A DNA stretch of 64,000 nt, from the NCBI RefSeq assembly GCF_008710745.1, contig NZ_VYSA01000005.1, positions 173,573 to 237,572 on the forward strand. The letters are read 5' to 3'. This DNA is from Microbacterium rhizomatis. GTDB taxonomy: Bacteria; Actinomycetota; Actinomycetes; Actinomycetales; Microbacteriaceae. The notes under the pieces are model-generated. The model did not search any database, was not told where the DNA came from, and worked only from the letters and a program-made list of their open reading frames with translations. Shown here piece after piece: positions 51,131-59,377 of the stretch. A program made the translations under genes and the position numbers. Every line of letters starts with the position of its first letter. The first letter of the stretch is position 1.

Positions 51131-52228
51131 ATGGTGCTCCGGCTGACGAGGCAAGAGGCGCGTCGCATCGCGATCGCGTCACAGCGCCTGTGCGCTGATC
51201 GCCCGGGCGACGTCGTCGAAGTGCTCGAAGAACTCACGATCGTCAACATCGATCCCACCGCGGCGATCATGCCGAGCGCCGACCACATCCTCTGGAGCCG
51301 TATCGGCTGGGCGTACGAGCCGGGCCAGCTCAAGAGCGCGGTCGAGATCGACCGAACCGTCTTCGAGCTCGACGGCTTCTACCGCCCCATGAGCGCGCTG
51401 CCATTGCTGCTGCCGTCGATGCGGGCGTGGCCGCCTCCTGAGTGGCGCAAACACCGTCACTGGCTCGATGCGAACGATCGCTTCCGGCGCGACATCCTGG
51501 AGCGCATCGGGGCCGAGGGGCCCCTCACCGCGCGCGAGATTCCTGACAGCAGTCTGGTGCCGTGGTCGTCGACGGGCTGGACCAACAACCGCAACGTCAC
51601 GCAGATGCTGGAGTTCCTCGCGCGCAGGGGAGAGCTGGCGATCGCAGGCCGCCGTGGGCGCGATCGGGTGTGGGATCTGGCCGACCGGGTCTATCCGGCG
51701 GTGGACCCCCGCTACACCGTGGCCGAGGCCGAACTCCTGCGGGCGCGCGAGCGGCTCCGGTCGCAGGGGATCGCTCGCGAGAAGGCAGCGGCCCAGCCGG
51801 TCGAGCCGATCGATGTGGGCGTGGTGGGGGAGCGGGCAGAGGTCGAGGGAGTCCCGGGCACGTGGCGTGTCGACCCCGAGGCCCTTCAGGCGCTGGAGGC
51901 GTTCGAGGGGCGAACAGCGCTGCTCTCACCGTTCGACCGGCTCGTCTTCGATCGGGTGCGAGCGCAGGACCTCTTCGGCTTCGAGTACATCGTCGAGATG
52001 TACAAGCCCGCCGCACAGCGGCGCTGGGGGTACTTCGCTCTGCCGATCCTCCGCGGGGACAGCCTGATCGGCAAGCTGGATGCTGCGGCCGACCGCAAGG
52101 CGGGGGTGCTGCGGGTGGCGGCTATCCACGAAGACGCACCGTTCGACCTCGAGACAGCCGACGCGGTCGACACCGAGATCCGCTCGCTCGGCGAGTGGCT
52201 GGGGCTCCGGGTCGAGGGGCTCGCCTGA
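51131..52228 (+). CDS. YcaQ/AlkZ-family winged-helix protein, catalytic Gln replaced
   Basis: A 365-residue protein of the HTH_42/DUF1006 family, which includes DNA glycosylases that unhook interstrand crosslinks. Typical parts are the tandem winged helices and SPFDRLVFDRVRAQDLFGFE near residue 275, then RRWGYFALPILRGDSLIGKLD. The active enzymes carry a Q-phi-D or Q-phi-Q motif near the N-terminus; the corresponding place here reads VNIDPTAAI, Asn instead of Gln. It may thus be inactive or altered in specificity. It stands tail-to-tail with a paralogue that keeps QID. Confidence 0.82.
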   Translation: MVLRLTRQEARRIAIASQRLCADRPGDVVEVLEELTIVNIDPTAAIMPSADHILWSRIGWAYEPGQLKSAVEIDRTVFELDGFYRPMSALPLLLPSMRAWPPPEWRKHRHWLDANDRFRRDILERIGAEGPLTAREIPDSSLVPWSSTGWTNNRNVTQMLEFLARRGELAIAGRRGRDRVWDLADRVYPAVDPRYTVAEAELLRARERLRSQGIAREKAAAQPVEPIDVGVVGERAEVEGVPGTWRVDPEALQALEAFEGRTALLSPFDRLVFDRVRAQDLFGFEYIVEMYKPAAQRRWGYFALPILRGDSLIGKLDAAADRKAGVLRVAAIHEDAPFDLETADAVDTEIRSLGEWLGLRVEGLA

Positions 52229-52240
52229 CCCGGTCGCGGG

Positions 52241-53542
52241 TCAGAGCGCGTCGAGCACCGATTGATCTCCTGCCGTCTCGTCGGTACCGGCCCCCGGTCC
52301 GGATTCGTGGCGCGATGCTGCGGGCAGCACGTCGGCGAGATCTTCGGCCGCGTCGCCCCACCTCGAGATCGATATGGAGTCCAGCCCCTGCCATCGGGCT
52401 GCAGCGCGCACCTCGTCGGCGAGGCGGGGCGCAGCATCCGCCGGACGGCCCGCCTCCCACCAGGCGGACTGCACCCGCAGAGTGGATGAGGCCCGATCTG
52501 CTTTGAGGTCGACCCGCCCGACGATGTCGTCACCGATCAGTACGGGCAGCGAGTAGTAGCCATAGCGGCGCTGCGGTGCGGGCGTGTAGATCTCGATCCG
52601 GTAGTCGAAGGCGAAGAGGCGCTCCGCGCGGCTGCGGAACCACACCACCGGGTCGAACGGCGTGAGGAGCGCCGTGGCCTCTACACGTCGGGGGACCGCC
52701 GCGTCGCGGTGCAGCCACGCCTTCGCCGGGCGCCCGGCGGTCAGCCAGCCCGAGACCGTCACCGGGGTCAGCTCGCCGGTGTCGACGAGGTCCGAGATGG
52801 CCGCGAGGACGGCCGGCCGGTCTTTGATCCGCCAGTAGTCGGCGAGATCGGACGCCGTCGCCACACCGTACGCCCGGGCGGCGCGCCGGATGAGCTCACG
52901 GATCGCGGTGTAGCGCTCGACGGGAGCAGCCAGCACGGAGGGCGGGATGACGTGTTCGGCGAGTGCGTAGCGGCGTTCGAACCCGCGTCGGCCGGCGATC
53001 GCGACGTCACCGAACAGGAACAGGTACTCGAGAGCGTGCTTGACCACATCCCAGTCCCACCACGGCCCCCGCGCGCCCTGCTTCGCGTCGTGCTCGATCT
53101 GGGCCGGGCGCAGCGGCCCGCGGGCCGCGAGCTCGGCGCGCACCCATTCCACGATGTCGCGGTGCTGCGCGAACCACCCGTCCGGATCGCTGCCGTACTT
53201 GGCCCTGTTGTCGTCCATCCGGAAGCGGAAGAGGTTCCAGTCCTCGGCAGGAATGAAGGCAGCGACGTGAGCCCACGACTCGACGTAGGGCGCGCGCCGG
53301 GTGAACAGGAGGCGATCGAGTGCCGCGGTGTCGTAGGGGCCGAGGCGTGAGAAGAGCGGCATGTAATGCGATCGCGCGAACACGTTCACAGAATCGATCT
53401 GCAGCACGCCCATTCGCGCGATGGCGGCGTTGAGCTGACGCGTCCCCGGCGCCGCCGGACGATCGCGGGCGAAGCCCTGCGCGGCGAGCGCGACCCGGCG
53501 AGCCTCCGCAGAACTGAGTGTGTGCCTCGCCCTCGGACTCAT
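52241..53542 (-). CDS. YcaQ/AlkX-family DNA glycosylase
   Basis: A 433-residue member of the same family as the neighbouring gene. The N-terminal motif MGVLQIDSVNVFARSHYMPL holds the QID (Q-phi-D) of crosslink-repair glycosylases, and TPFDPVVWFRSRAERLFAFD plus RRYGYYSLPVLIGDDIVGRVD form the conserved C-terminal half. A long acidic C-terminal tail is present. It probably removes alkylated purines or opens crosslinks. A TAGGCT box lies six bases before the ATG. Its stop is 12 nt from that of the convergent paralogue. Confidence 0.85.
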   Translation of the reverse strand: MSPRARHTLSSAEARRVALAAQGFARDRPAAPGTRQLNAAIARMGVLQIDSVNVFARSHYMPLFSRLGPYDTAALDRLLFTRRAPYVESWAHVAAFIPAEDWNLFRFRMDDNRAKYGSDPDGWFAQHRDIVEWVRAELAARGPLRPAQIEHDAKQGARGPWWDWDVVKHALEYLFLFGDVAIAGRRGFERRYALAEHVIPPSVLAAPVERYTAIRELIRRAARAYGVATASDLADYWRIKDRPAVLAAISDLVDTGELTPVTVSGWLTAGRPAKAWLHRDAAVPRRVEATALLTPFDPVVWFRSRAERLFAFDYRIEIYTPAPQRRYGYYSLPVLIGDDIVGRVDLKADRASSTLRVQSAWWEAGRPADAAPRLADEVRAAARWQGLDSISISRWGDAAEDLADVLPAASRHESGPGAGTDETAGDQSVLDAL

Positions 53543-53554
53543 CCGTTCAGCCTA
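53543..53554 (-). promoter_or_regulatory. Leaderless promoter of the second YcaQ-family gene
   Basis: On the minus strand TAGGCT (53554-53549), six bases, ATG at 53542. Confidence 0.5.
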
Positions 53555-53632
53555 GAGACGGCGTCCGACACTCGCGCGGCCGGGGATCGCCACCGATCGT
53601 GCCGCCTGGACGGGCTACGCGCACGCGGGACC

Positions 53633-53644
53633 TAAACTGACGGG
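53633..53644 (+). promoter_or_regulatory. Leaderless promoter of the AI-2E family transporter gene
   Basis: TAAACT (53633-53638), six bases, ATG at 53645. Confidence 0.5.
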
Positions 53645-54829
53645 ATGAGCGGCTCCGAAGAAAAGCCCCGCGGCGCCTTCCTCGAGGCGATCCGCAACCG
53701 GACGGTGACATCGGAGCTGGCCGGATCGGTTCCGCGTGGTCTGCGGCTGGCGACGGCCTTCTCGTGGCGACTGCTTGTGGTCGCCGCCGCTGCCGGCGTC
53801 GTGATCTGGCTCGTGATCCAGCTCAAGCTCCTCGTCATCCCGCTGTTGATCGGCATCCTCGTCTCCGCCCTCCTCTGGCCGGCATTCGCGTGGATGCTGC
53901 GCCATCGCGTCCCCCGCTGGCTCGCGATCGTCATCTCCATGATCGGCACGATCGCGATCGTCGGGGGTCTGCTGTGGCTCGCGGTCTGGCAGATCACCCG
54001 GCAATGGGGTTCGGTCCAGGCCAGGACCGTCGAGGCGGTCGCGCAATTCCGTCAGTACCTCATCGACGGACCGCTGCACCTGACCGAGGACCAGATCGAC
54101 GGATTCCTCACCCAGGGGTGGACGTTCCTCCAGCAGCAGGCATCCCAGCTGTGGAGTGGCGCTCTCGCTATCGGGACCACGGTCGGGCACGTCGCGACCG
54201 GCACGCTCCTGTCGTTCTTCATCCTGCTGTGCCTGCTCGCCGACGGCGCGGGCATCTGGCGATGGACCACGAGGCTCTTCCCGAAGGATGCCAGGCCCGC
54301 GGTCGACGGTGCGGGTCGCGCAGGCTGGAAAACCGTGATCAACTACACCCGCACACAGCTGCTCGTAGCCTCGATCGACGCCATCGGCATCGGGCTCGGT
54401 GCCTTCTTGCTCGGCGTGCCGCTGGCGATCCCCGTGGCAGTGCTCGTGTTCCTCGGCTCGTTCATCCCCATCGTAGGTGCGGTGGTCACAGGAGCGCTCG
54501 CCGTCTTCCTCGCACTCGTGTACAACGGGCCGTGGATCGCGCTGTGGATGCTCGTGGTCGTCCTGGGTGTGCAGCAGCTCGAGGGGCACGTGCTCCAACC
54601 CCTGTTGATGGGGTCAGCGGTCAAGGTGCATCCCCTGGCTGTCGTGCTCGTCGTCGCCGGGGGTGCCATGATCGCCGGAATCCCCGGTGCTCTCTTCGCC
54701 GTCCCGATCGCCGCTTTCGTCAACGTCGTCGCGGTCTATCTCGGCTCCAAGAGCTGGCGCACCGGTGACGATCCCACGTCGGCCGATTTGATCTGGAACA
54801 CCATTCCCACCCGAAGGAACCCCGCGTGA
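53645..54829 (+). CDS. AI-2E family transporter (PerM type)
   Basis: A 394-residue protein with about eight membrane helices. The segments LVIPLLIGILVSALLWPAFA near residue 60, FLGSFIPIVGAVVTGALAVF near 272 and GHVLQPLLMGSAVKVHPLAV near 318 are the conserved blocks of the AI-2E/PerM family. Members export autoinducers or ions; the substrate here is unknown. Its stop overlaps the GTG of ilvA (GTGA). Confidence 0.9.
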   Translation: MSGSEEKPRGAFLEAIRNRTVTSELAGSVPRGLRLATAFSWRLLVVAAAAGVVIWLVIQLKLLVIPLLIGILVSALLWPAFAWMLRHRVPRWLAIVISMIGTIAIVGGLLWLAVWQITRQWGSVQARTVEAVAQFRQYLIDGPLHLTEDQIDGFLTQGWTFLQQQASQLWSGALAIGTTVGHVATGTLLSFFILLCLLADGAGIWRWTTRLFPKDARPAVDGAGRAGWKTVINYTRTQLLVASIDAIGIGLGAFLLGVPLAIPVAVLVFLGSFIPIVGAVVTGALAVFLALVYNGPWIALWMLVVVLGVQQLEGHVLQPLLMGSAVKVHPLAVVLVVAGGAMIAGIPGALFAVPIAAFVNVVAVYLGSKSWRTGDDPTSADLIWNTIPTRRNPA

Positions 54830-56097
54830 CTCTGCCCGCAACGAATGACTCGCGACCCGAAAGACAGCTCCTGACGATGCCGACCCTCGCCGAGTTCGAA
54901 GACGCCGCCGCGCTGCTCCACGGCGTCGTCTCGCACACGCCGTTGGAAGAGTCGCAGCACCTGTCCGACGTGCTCGGCGTGCCCGTCTATCTGAAGCTCG
55001 AGAACCTCCAGCGCACCGGCTCCTTCAAGATCCGTGGGGCGACATACCGGTTGTCGCGACTGACCGCCGAGGAGCGCGCCAGGGGAGTGGTGGCCGCATC
55101 CGCCGGGAACCACGCGCAGGGCGTCGCCCTGGCCGCGCAGAAGCTCGGGATCCCGGCGACGATCTTCATGCCTCTCGGGGTGCCCGTGCCCAAGCTGCTC
55201 GCCACGCGCGGGTACGGGGCCGAGGTCGTGCTCGAGGGCGCCACGGTCGAGACCCCGCTGCGCCTCGCGGCAGAGTTCGCCGAGCGCACCGGGGCGGTGC
55301 TGATCCATCCGTTCGACCACCGTGACGTCGTCATCGGGCAGGGAACGCTCGGTCTGGAGCTCATCGACGATCTGCCCGAGGTCGACACGATCCTCGTGGG
55401 GATCGGCGGAGGGGGCCTTGCCGCCGGTGTCGCGGCGGCAACGCGCGCCCGCGCGGCGGCGGTCGGGCGCACCGTGCACATCATCGGGGTTCAGGCGGAG
55501 AACTCGGCCGCTTACCCGCAATCCATGGTCGCCGGGCACCCCCTCGAAGTCGCGACCCGTCCGACGATCGCCGACGGTATCGCCGTGGCTCGACCGGGCG
55601 ATATCCCCTTCGGCATCATCCACGAGCTCGTCGACGAGGTCGTCACCGTCACAGAAGATGACATCGCCCGCGCGCTGCTCGTTCTGCTCGAGCGCGCGAA
55701 AGTCGTCGTGGAGCCCGCTGGTGCCGTCGGGGTGGCCGCGATCCTCGCAGGAAAGATCAGGGCGTCCGGCCCGACCATTTCGATCCTGTCGGGTGGCAAC
55801 ATCGATCCGCTGCTGCTTCAACGCATCGTCGCGCACGGACTCGCCGCATCCGGCCGCTACATGTCGCTGGCCATCCCGCTGCCCGATCGTCCCGGCCAGC
55901 TCGCTCGGGTGTCCGAACTCCTCGCGCAGGCGGGTGCGAACGTCATCGAGGTGCTGCACACCCGCCACGGCCAGGGACTGCAGATCAGCGAGGTCATCCT
56001 TCAGCTCAGTGTCGAAACGCGCGGCGAAGACCATCGGGCACACGTCATCCAGACGCTCATCGATGCCGGATTCGCGCCGACCGTCGTCGCCGACTGA
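54826..56097 (+). CDS. ilvA: Threonine ammonia-lyase (threonine dehydratase)
   Basis: Deaminates threonine to 2-oxobutyrate, the entry into isoleucine synthesis. The 423-residue protein has the PLP lysine in QRTGSFKIRGATYR near residue 70, the phosphate loop GIGGGGLAAGVAAAT near 195 and one C-terminal ACT-type regulatory domain (IPLPDRPGQLARVSELLAQ near 347). A single ACT domain is normal for actinobacterial and catabolic-type forms; feedback control by isoleucine is inferred. GTG at 54826, coupled by 4 nt to the transporter gene; an internal ATG 17 codons in (MPTLAEF) is an alternative start. Confidence 0.94.
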   Translation: MTLPATNDSRPERQLLTMPTLAEFEDAAALLHGVVSHTPLEESQHLSDVLGVPVYLKLENLQRTGSFKIRGATYRLSRLTAEERARGVVAASAGNHAQGVALAAQKLGIPATIFMPLGVPVPKLLATRGYGAEVVLEGATVETPLRLAAEFAERTGAVLIHPFDHRDVVIGQGTLGLELIDDLPEVDTILVGIGGGGLAAGVAAATRARAAAVGRTVHIIGVQAENSAAYPQSMVAGHPLEVATRPTIADGIAVARPGDIPFGIIHELVDEVVTVTEDDIARALLVLLERAKVVVEPAGAVGVAAILAGKIRASGPTISILSGGNIDPLLLQRIVAHGLAASGRYMSLAIPLPDRPGQLARVSELLAQAGANVIEVLHTRHGQGLQISEVILQLSVETRGEDHRAHVIQTLIDAGFAPTVVAD

Positions 56098-56120
56098 GTG
56101 CGCGCTCTCCCGACCGCGCT

Positions 56121-56612
56121 CTACTGACCGGAGTAGGTCTCGACCTTGACGATCTCGACCGTGATCTCGCGCCCGTTCGGTGCGGTGTACGACGTCTTCT
56201 CGCCCTCCTTGAGGCCGAGGATCGCTGCCCCGAGGGGGGATGCCTCGCTGTAGACGTCGAGCTCGGAGCCCACGGCGATCTCGCGGTTGCCGAGGAGGAA
56301 CACCTCTTCGCCGCCCGCCACGACCGCGGTGATCACCGTTCCGGATTCCACGACGCCGTGGCTCTCAGGCGCCGCGCTCACCGTCGCGGTCTTGAGAAGG
56401 TGCTGCAGAGTGCGGATGCGCGCCTCCTGCTTGCCCTGCTCGTCCTTCGCGGCGTGATATCCGCCGTTCTCCTTGAGGTCGCCCTCTTCGCGTGCGGCTT
56501 CGATGCGCTTGGCGATCTCTTCTCGCCCGGTCGTCGAGAGCTGCTCGAGCTCGTTGGCGAGCCGGTCGTACGCGTCCTGCGTGAGGAACGTCTCTGGGGC
56601 GTCGCTGGACAC
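56121..56612 (-). CDS. greA: Transcription elongation factor GreA
   Basis: Rescues backtracked RNA polymerase by stimulating transcript cleavage. The 163-residue protein has the N-terminal coiled coil with the GDLKENGGYHAAKDEQGKQE tip near residue 44, carrying the acidic residues that act in the polymerase active site, and the C-terminal FKBP-like domain (SPLGAAILGLKEGEKTSYTAPNGRE). GTG start with AAGGAGAA upstream. It is followed in the conserved block by DUF4307 upstream on the same strand. Confidence 0.97.
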   Translation of the reverse strand: MSSDAPETFLTQDAYDRLANELEQLSTTGREEIAKRIEAAREEGDLKENGGYHAAKDEQGKQEARIRTLQHLLKTATVSAAPESHGVVESGTVITAVVAGGEEVFLLGNREIAVGSELDVYSEASPLGAAILGLKEGEKTSYTAPNGREITVEIVKVETYSGQ

Positions 56613-56650
56613 GATGTTCTCCTTCGGTCATGGTCCGTCGAGATGTCAAA

Positions 56651-56674
56651 ACGCCCCGGCTCTGGCCGGGGCGT
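56651..56674 (-). terminator. Rho-independent terminator of the DUF4307 gene
   Basis: On the minus strand ACGCCCCGG and CCGGGGCGT form a perfect 9-bp stem around a 6-nt loop, and the stem is followed directly by TTTT. It sits between the DUF4307 stop (56698) and the greA start (56612). Confidence 0.8.
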
Positions 56675-56697
56675 CGGTGTCGACTGTGACCGCCAGG

Positions 56698-57090
56698 CTA
56701 CGTCACCCAGCAGGTGTTGACAAAACCTGTGGTGGCGAGCCCCACCGTGGGGATCGTCTCGCGGAAGGCACGCGCGTGGACTTCGGATGCGTCATACTGC
56801 ACGATCTTCCAGCCCACCACGCCGTGCTCTTCGTCTTGCGCCTCCAGCGCGCACGCGACATTCTTGCCGGCGGCTGCCGAGATCTGGAAGCTCAGCGTGA
56901 CGCTGTGCTCGCCATCGATCGAGTACCCGGTCGTGTCGACGCCGACGTCGTCCAGGGCGTTGGAGATCGTCAGCCATGCGAATGCCGCTGCGGCGACGGC
57001 GATCGCGCCGATGACGATGACGAGGGCCCAGCGGCGCCCGGGTGAGGGCACGCGGCCGTACCGCACATCGAGTCGGTCGGGAGTGGTCAT
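56698..57090 (-). CDS. DUF4307 family membrane protein
   Basis: A 130-residue protein with a short cytoplasmic N-terminus (DRLDVRYGRVPSPGRRW), one membrane helix at about residues 21-45 and an extracellular domain with two Cys (ACALEAQ, NTCWVT) that could form a disulfide. It corresponds to Rv1081c, next to greA in mycobacteria. The function is unknown. Confidence 0.88.
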   Translation of the reverse strand: MTTPDRLDVRYGRVPSPGRRWALVIVIGAIAVAAAAFAWLTISNALDDVGVDTTGYSIDGEHSVTLSFQISAAAGKNVACALEAQDEEHGVVGWKIVQYDASEVHARAFRETIPTVGLATTGFVNTCWVT

Positions 57091-57168
57091 GGCTCTGTCA
57101 GCTGGTTTCGCTCGGAAGATTTAGGCTGGAGACTCCAGGCTAAGCGCTCCAGCGCAGAACGAGGACAC

Positions 57169-57489
57169 ATGCACGCAGCGCTCACGGGTCCGGTGACGAT
57201 GGGTCTCCTGCCCCCGTCGCCCGAACCCGGTCTCGACACCAATCTGGTCACGCCGGGACCGTGGGGCTTCGTCGCGATCGCGTTCGTCGCCGTGGCCGTC
57301 ATCCTGCTCGTGTGGGACATGCTCCGCCGCATCCGTCGTGGGCGCTACCGGGCGGAGGTGCGCGAGGAGCTCGACGCCGAAGCGCAGGCCGAAGCGGCCA
57401 TGGCGGCGACGAACGTCGACGACGAAGACATCGATCCCGACGTCGACGGCACGGGCGAAGCGCCCGCGAACGACGCACGACCACGCTGA
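57169..57489 (+). CDS. Small membrane protein, Rv1083-like position
   Basis: A 106-residue protein with one membrane helix at about residues 32-52 (GFVAIAFVAVAVILLVWDML), a basic RRIRRGRYR stretch, and a charged, acidic tail. GAGGACAC precedes the ATG, and TAGGCT at 57122-57127 is a likely -10 box. In mycobacteria the equivalent gene follows mca, the mycothiol S-conjugate amidase, which is missing here. No catalytic motif. Confidence 0.7.
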   Translation: MHAALTGPVTMGLLPPSPEPGLDTNLVTPGPWGFVAIAFVAVAVILLVWDMLRRIRRGRYRAEVREELDAEAQAEAAMAATNVDDEDIDPDVDGTGEAPANDARPR

Positions 57490-57512
57490 GCGCGGGTTCC
57501 GGGCACTTCTTG

Positions 57513-58253
57513 TCAGACCGGGGCGGCCAGTGACGGCACGAACGGGTGCAGCGCGATGAGCAGACATGCCGTCCAGTGGCAGAGGAACGCCAGGACCGTG
57601 CACACGTGGAAGATCTCGTGGAAGCCGAAATGGCCGGGCCACGGGTTCGGGCGCTTGAGTGCGTAGGCGACCGCCCCGCCGGTGTAGAGAAGTCCGCCGA
57701 TCACGACCAGGATCATCATCGTCGCGTTTGCGTTGAACAGCGGCACGAGGTACATGACCGCTGCCCAGCCCAGCAAGAGGTAGAGGGCGACATACAACCA
57801 GCGCGGGGCGTTGATCCAGAACACGCGGAACAGGATGCCCAGCAGCGCGCCGCCCCACACCAACGTGAGCAGCAGCGTGCCTTCTGCCGGGGGGAGAGCA
57901 AGAGCGGCGATCGGGGTGTAGGTCCCTGCGATGAGCAGCAGGATGTTCGCGTGATCGATGCGCTTGAGCACGGCCAGCGTCTTGGGTCCCCAATTGAAGC
58001 GGTGATAAAGGGCTGAATTGCCGAAGAGGATCACGGACGTCGCCATGAAGACGGCGCACGCCCATTTCGCCGGCGCGCCCTGTGCCAGCAGGATGAGCAC
58101 GATTCCCGCGGCGATCGCGACGGGGAAGGTGCCGGCGTGGATCCATCCTCGCCACGTGGGCTTGAGCTCTTTCTGCGCGCCGACGGCGGCTGCCTCGAGG
58201 AGGGGCAGCTGGGGCATCTCCACGCCGTCATCCGGCTTCGTCCGTCGGGCCAT
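57513..58253 (-). CDS. trhA: PAQR-family membrane protein TrhA (hemolysin III)
   Basis: A 246-residue protein with about seven membrane helices. The conserved LFGNSALYHRFNW, RIDHANILLLIAGTYTPI and the C-terminal HFGFHEIFHVCTVLAFLCHW provide the Ser/His/Asp residues of the putative zinc-dependent hydrolase site. Earlier named hemolysin III; the real role concerns membrane energy or lipid homeostasis. A TAGGCT box lies six bases before the ATG. Position matches Rv1085c. Confidence 0.93.
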   Translation of the reverse strand: MARRTKPDDGVEMPQLPLLEAAAVGAQKELKPTWRGWIHAGTFPVAIAAGIVLILLAQGAPAKWACAVFMATSVILFGNSALYHRFNWGPKTLAVLKRIDHANILLLIAGTYTPIAALALPPAEGTLLLTLVWGGALLGILFRVFWINAPRWLYVALYLLLGWAAVMYLVPLFNANATMMILVVIGGLLYTGGAVAYALKRPNPWPGHFGFHEIFHVCTVLAFLCHWTACLLIALHPFVPSLAAPV

Positions 58254-58265
58254 TCGTCGAGCCTA
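58254..58265 (-). promoter_or_regulatory. Leaderless promoter of trhA
   Basis: On the minus strand TAGGCT (58265-58260), six bases, then ATG at 58253. Confidence 0.5.
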
Positions 58266-58321
58266 CGCGTCGGTTCATGCAGTCTGCGGAACACATGCCC
58301 CGCGCCCGAGCGGCCGCGCGG

Positions 58322-58333
58322 TACCGTAGGCAT
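58322..58333 (+). promoter_or_regulatory. Leaderless promoter of uppS
   Basis: TACCGT (58322-58327), six bases, then GTG at 58334. This supports the GTG as the start. Confidence 0.45.
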
Positions 58334-59119
58334 GTGGCGAGCGTCTGGTCGAACGAGGGCAGGGGCCTGCTCTACCGCTTGTACATCCGACGGCTGCGCT
58401 CGCACCTCGTCCCCGGCAACGTTCCCCACCACGTCGCGATGATGATCGACGGCAACCGGCGCTGGGCCAAGCAGCTCGGCTACCAGACCGCCGCGCACGG
58501 CCACCGTGCCGGTGCGGCGAAGATGCGGGAGTTCCTGCAGTGGTGCGACGAGCTCGGCATCCGCGTCGTCTCGCTCTACCTGCTCTCGATCGACAACCTG
58601 CACAAGCGCGACTCCAAGGAGCTCGCAGACCTCATCGAGATCATCGCCGATCTCGCCGAGGAGATCTCGCACGAGCCCGACTGGCGCGTGCAGGCCGTCG
58701 GCCGGACCGAGCTGCTCCCGCCCGACCTGGCCCGAGTGCTCCGCGAGGCGGAGGCGCGCACGAAGGATCACTCCGGGTTGCACGTGAACCTGGCCGTCGG
58801 ATACGGCGGGCGGGGCGAGATCGTCGACGCCGTCCGCAGCATCATCGCGAAGCACGACGAGCACGGCGGATCGCTCGAGGAGCTCGCGGCGAGCCTCACG
58901 CCCGAGCAGATCGGCGAACACCTCTACACCGGTGGCCAGCCCGACCCCGATCTCGTGATCCGCACCTCCGGAGAGCAGCGGCTGAGCGATTTCCTGCTCT
59001 GGCAGTCGGCGCACAGCGAGTTCTATTTCGTCGAGGCGCTCGGCCCCGACCTGCGCGAGGTCGACTTCCTCCGCGCGATCCGCGACTTCGCATCACGGGA
59101 CCGCCGATACGGGGGATGA
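58334..59119 (+). CDS. uppS: cis-Isoprenyl diphosphate synthase (short-chain Z-FPP type)
   Basis: Adds isopentenyl units in cis configuration to an allylic diphosphate, providing lipid carrier precursors for cell wall synthesis. The 261-residue protein has MMIDGNRRWAK with the catalytic Asp near residue 37, and RTSGEQRLSDFLLWQSAHSE near 217. Length and sequence are close to M. tuberculosis Rv1086, a Z,E-FPP synthase, so the product may be a short farnesyl chain rather than C50-C55. The start is set by a leaderless promoter; an ORF extension to 58277 is unlikely. Confidence 0.93.
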   Translation: MASVWSNEGRGLLYRLYIRRLRSHLVPGNVPHHVAMMIDGNRRWAKQLGYQTAAHGHRAGAAKMREFLQWCDELGIRVVSLYLLSIDNLHKRDSKELADLIEIIADLAEEISHEPDWRVQAVGRTELLPPDLARVLREAEARTKDHSGLHVNLAVGYGGRGEIVDAVRSIIAKHDEHGGSLEELAASLTPEQIGEHLYTGGQPDPDLVIRTSGEQRLSDFLLWQSAHSEFYFVEALGPDLREVDFLRAIRDFASRDRRYGG

Positions 59120-59120
59120 G

Positions 59121-59138
59121 GACGGCACTCCTGCCGTC
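59121..59138 (+). terminator. Short hairpin after uppS
   Basis: GACGGCA (59121-59127) and TGCCGTC (59132-59138) form a perfect 7-bp stem with a 4-nt loop, 2 nt behind the stop codon. Weak U content. Confidence 0.45.
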
Positions 59139-59206
59139 TCGCTATCCGCCGCCAAGCGGTCGCCGAGTTCGCAGCCATGCGCGTCCGCTGACCCGACACC
59201 GGGAAT

Positions 59207-59220
59207 TTACGCGCGCGTAA
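59207..59220. promoter_or_regulatory. Perfect palindrome in the phoH upstream region
   Basis: TTACGCGCGCGTAA is an exact 14-bp palindrome about 170 bp before the phoH start. It could be an operator for a dimeric regulator. The 258-bp region 59120-59377 also contains a repeated GACTCGTGAC (59317-59326, 59335-59344) but no other gene. Confidence 0.35.
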
Positions 59221-59377
59221 CCCTCGGACTGCGTGTCGGAAACGCTCAGACCGCTCGGCCGACGTACTTTCATCTCATCGGGCAAGGAGCCCGGTCGGGT
59301 CGGCCTTACGGACCACGACTCGTGACCCCTGGTCGACTCGTGACTGCCGGGACGTGATCCCGGGTCGGGAGTGGGTT

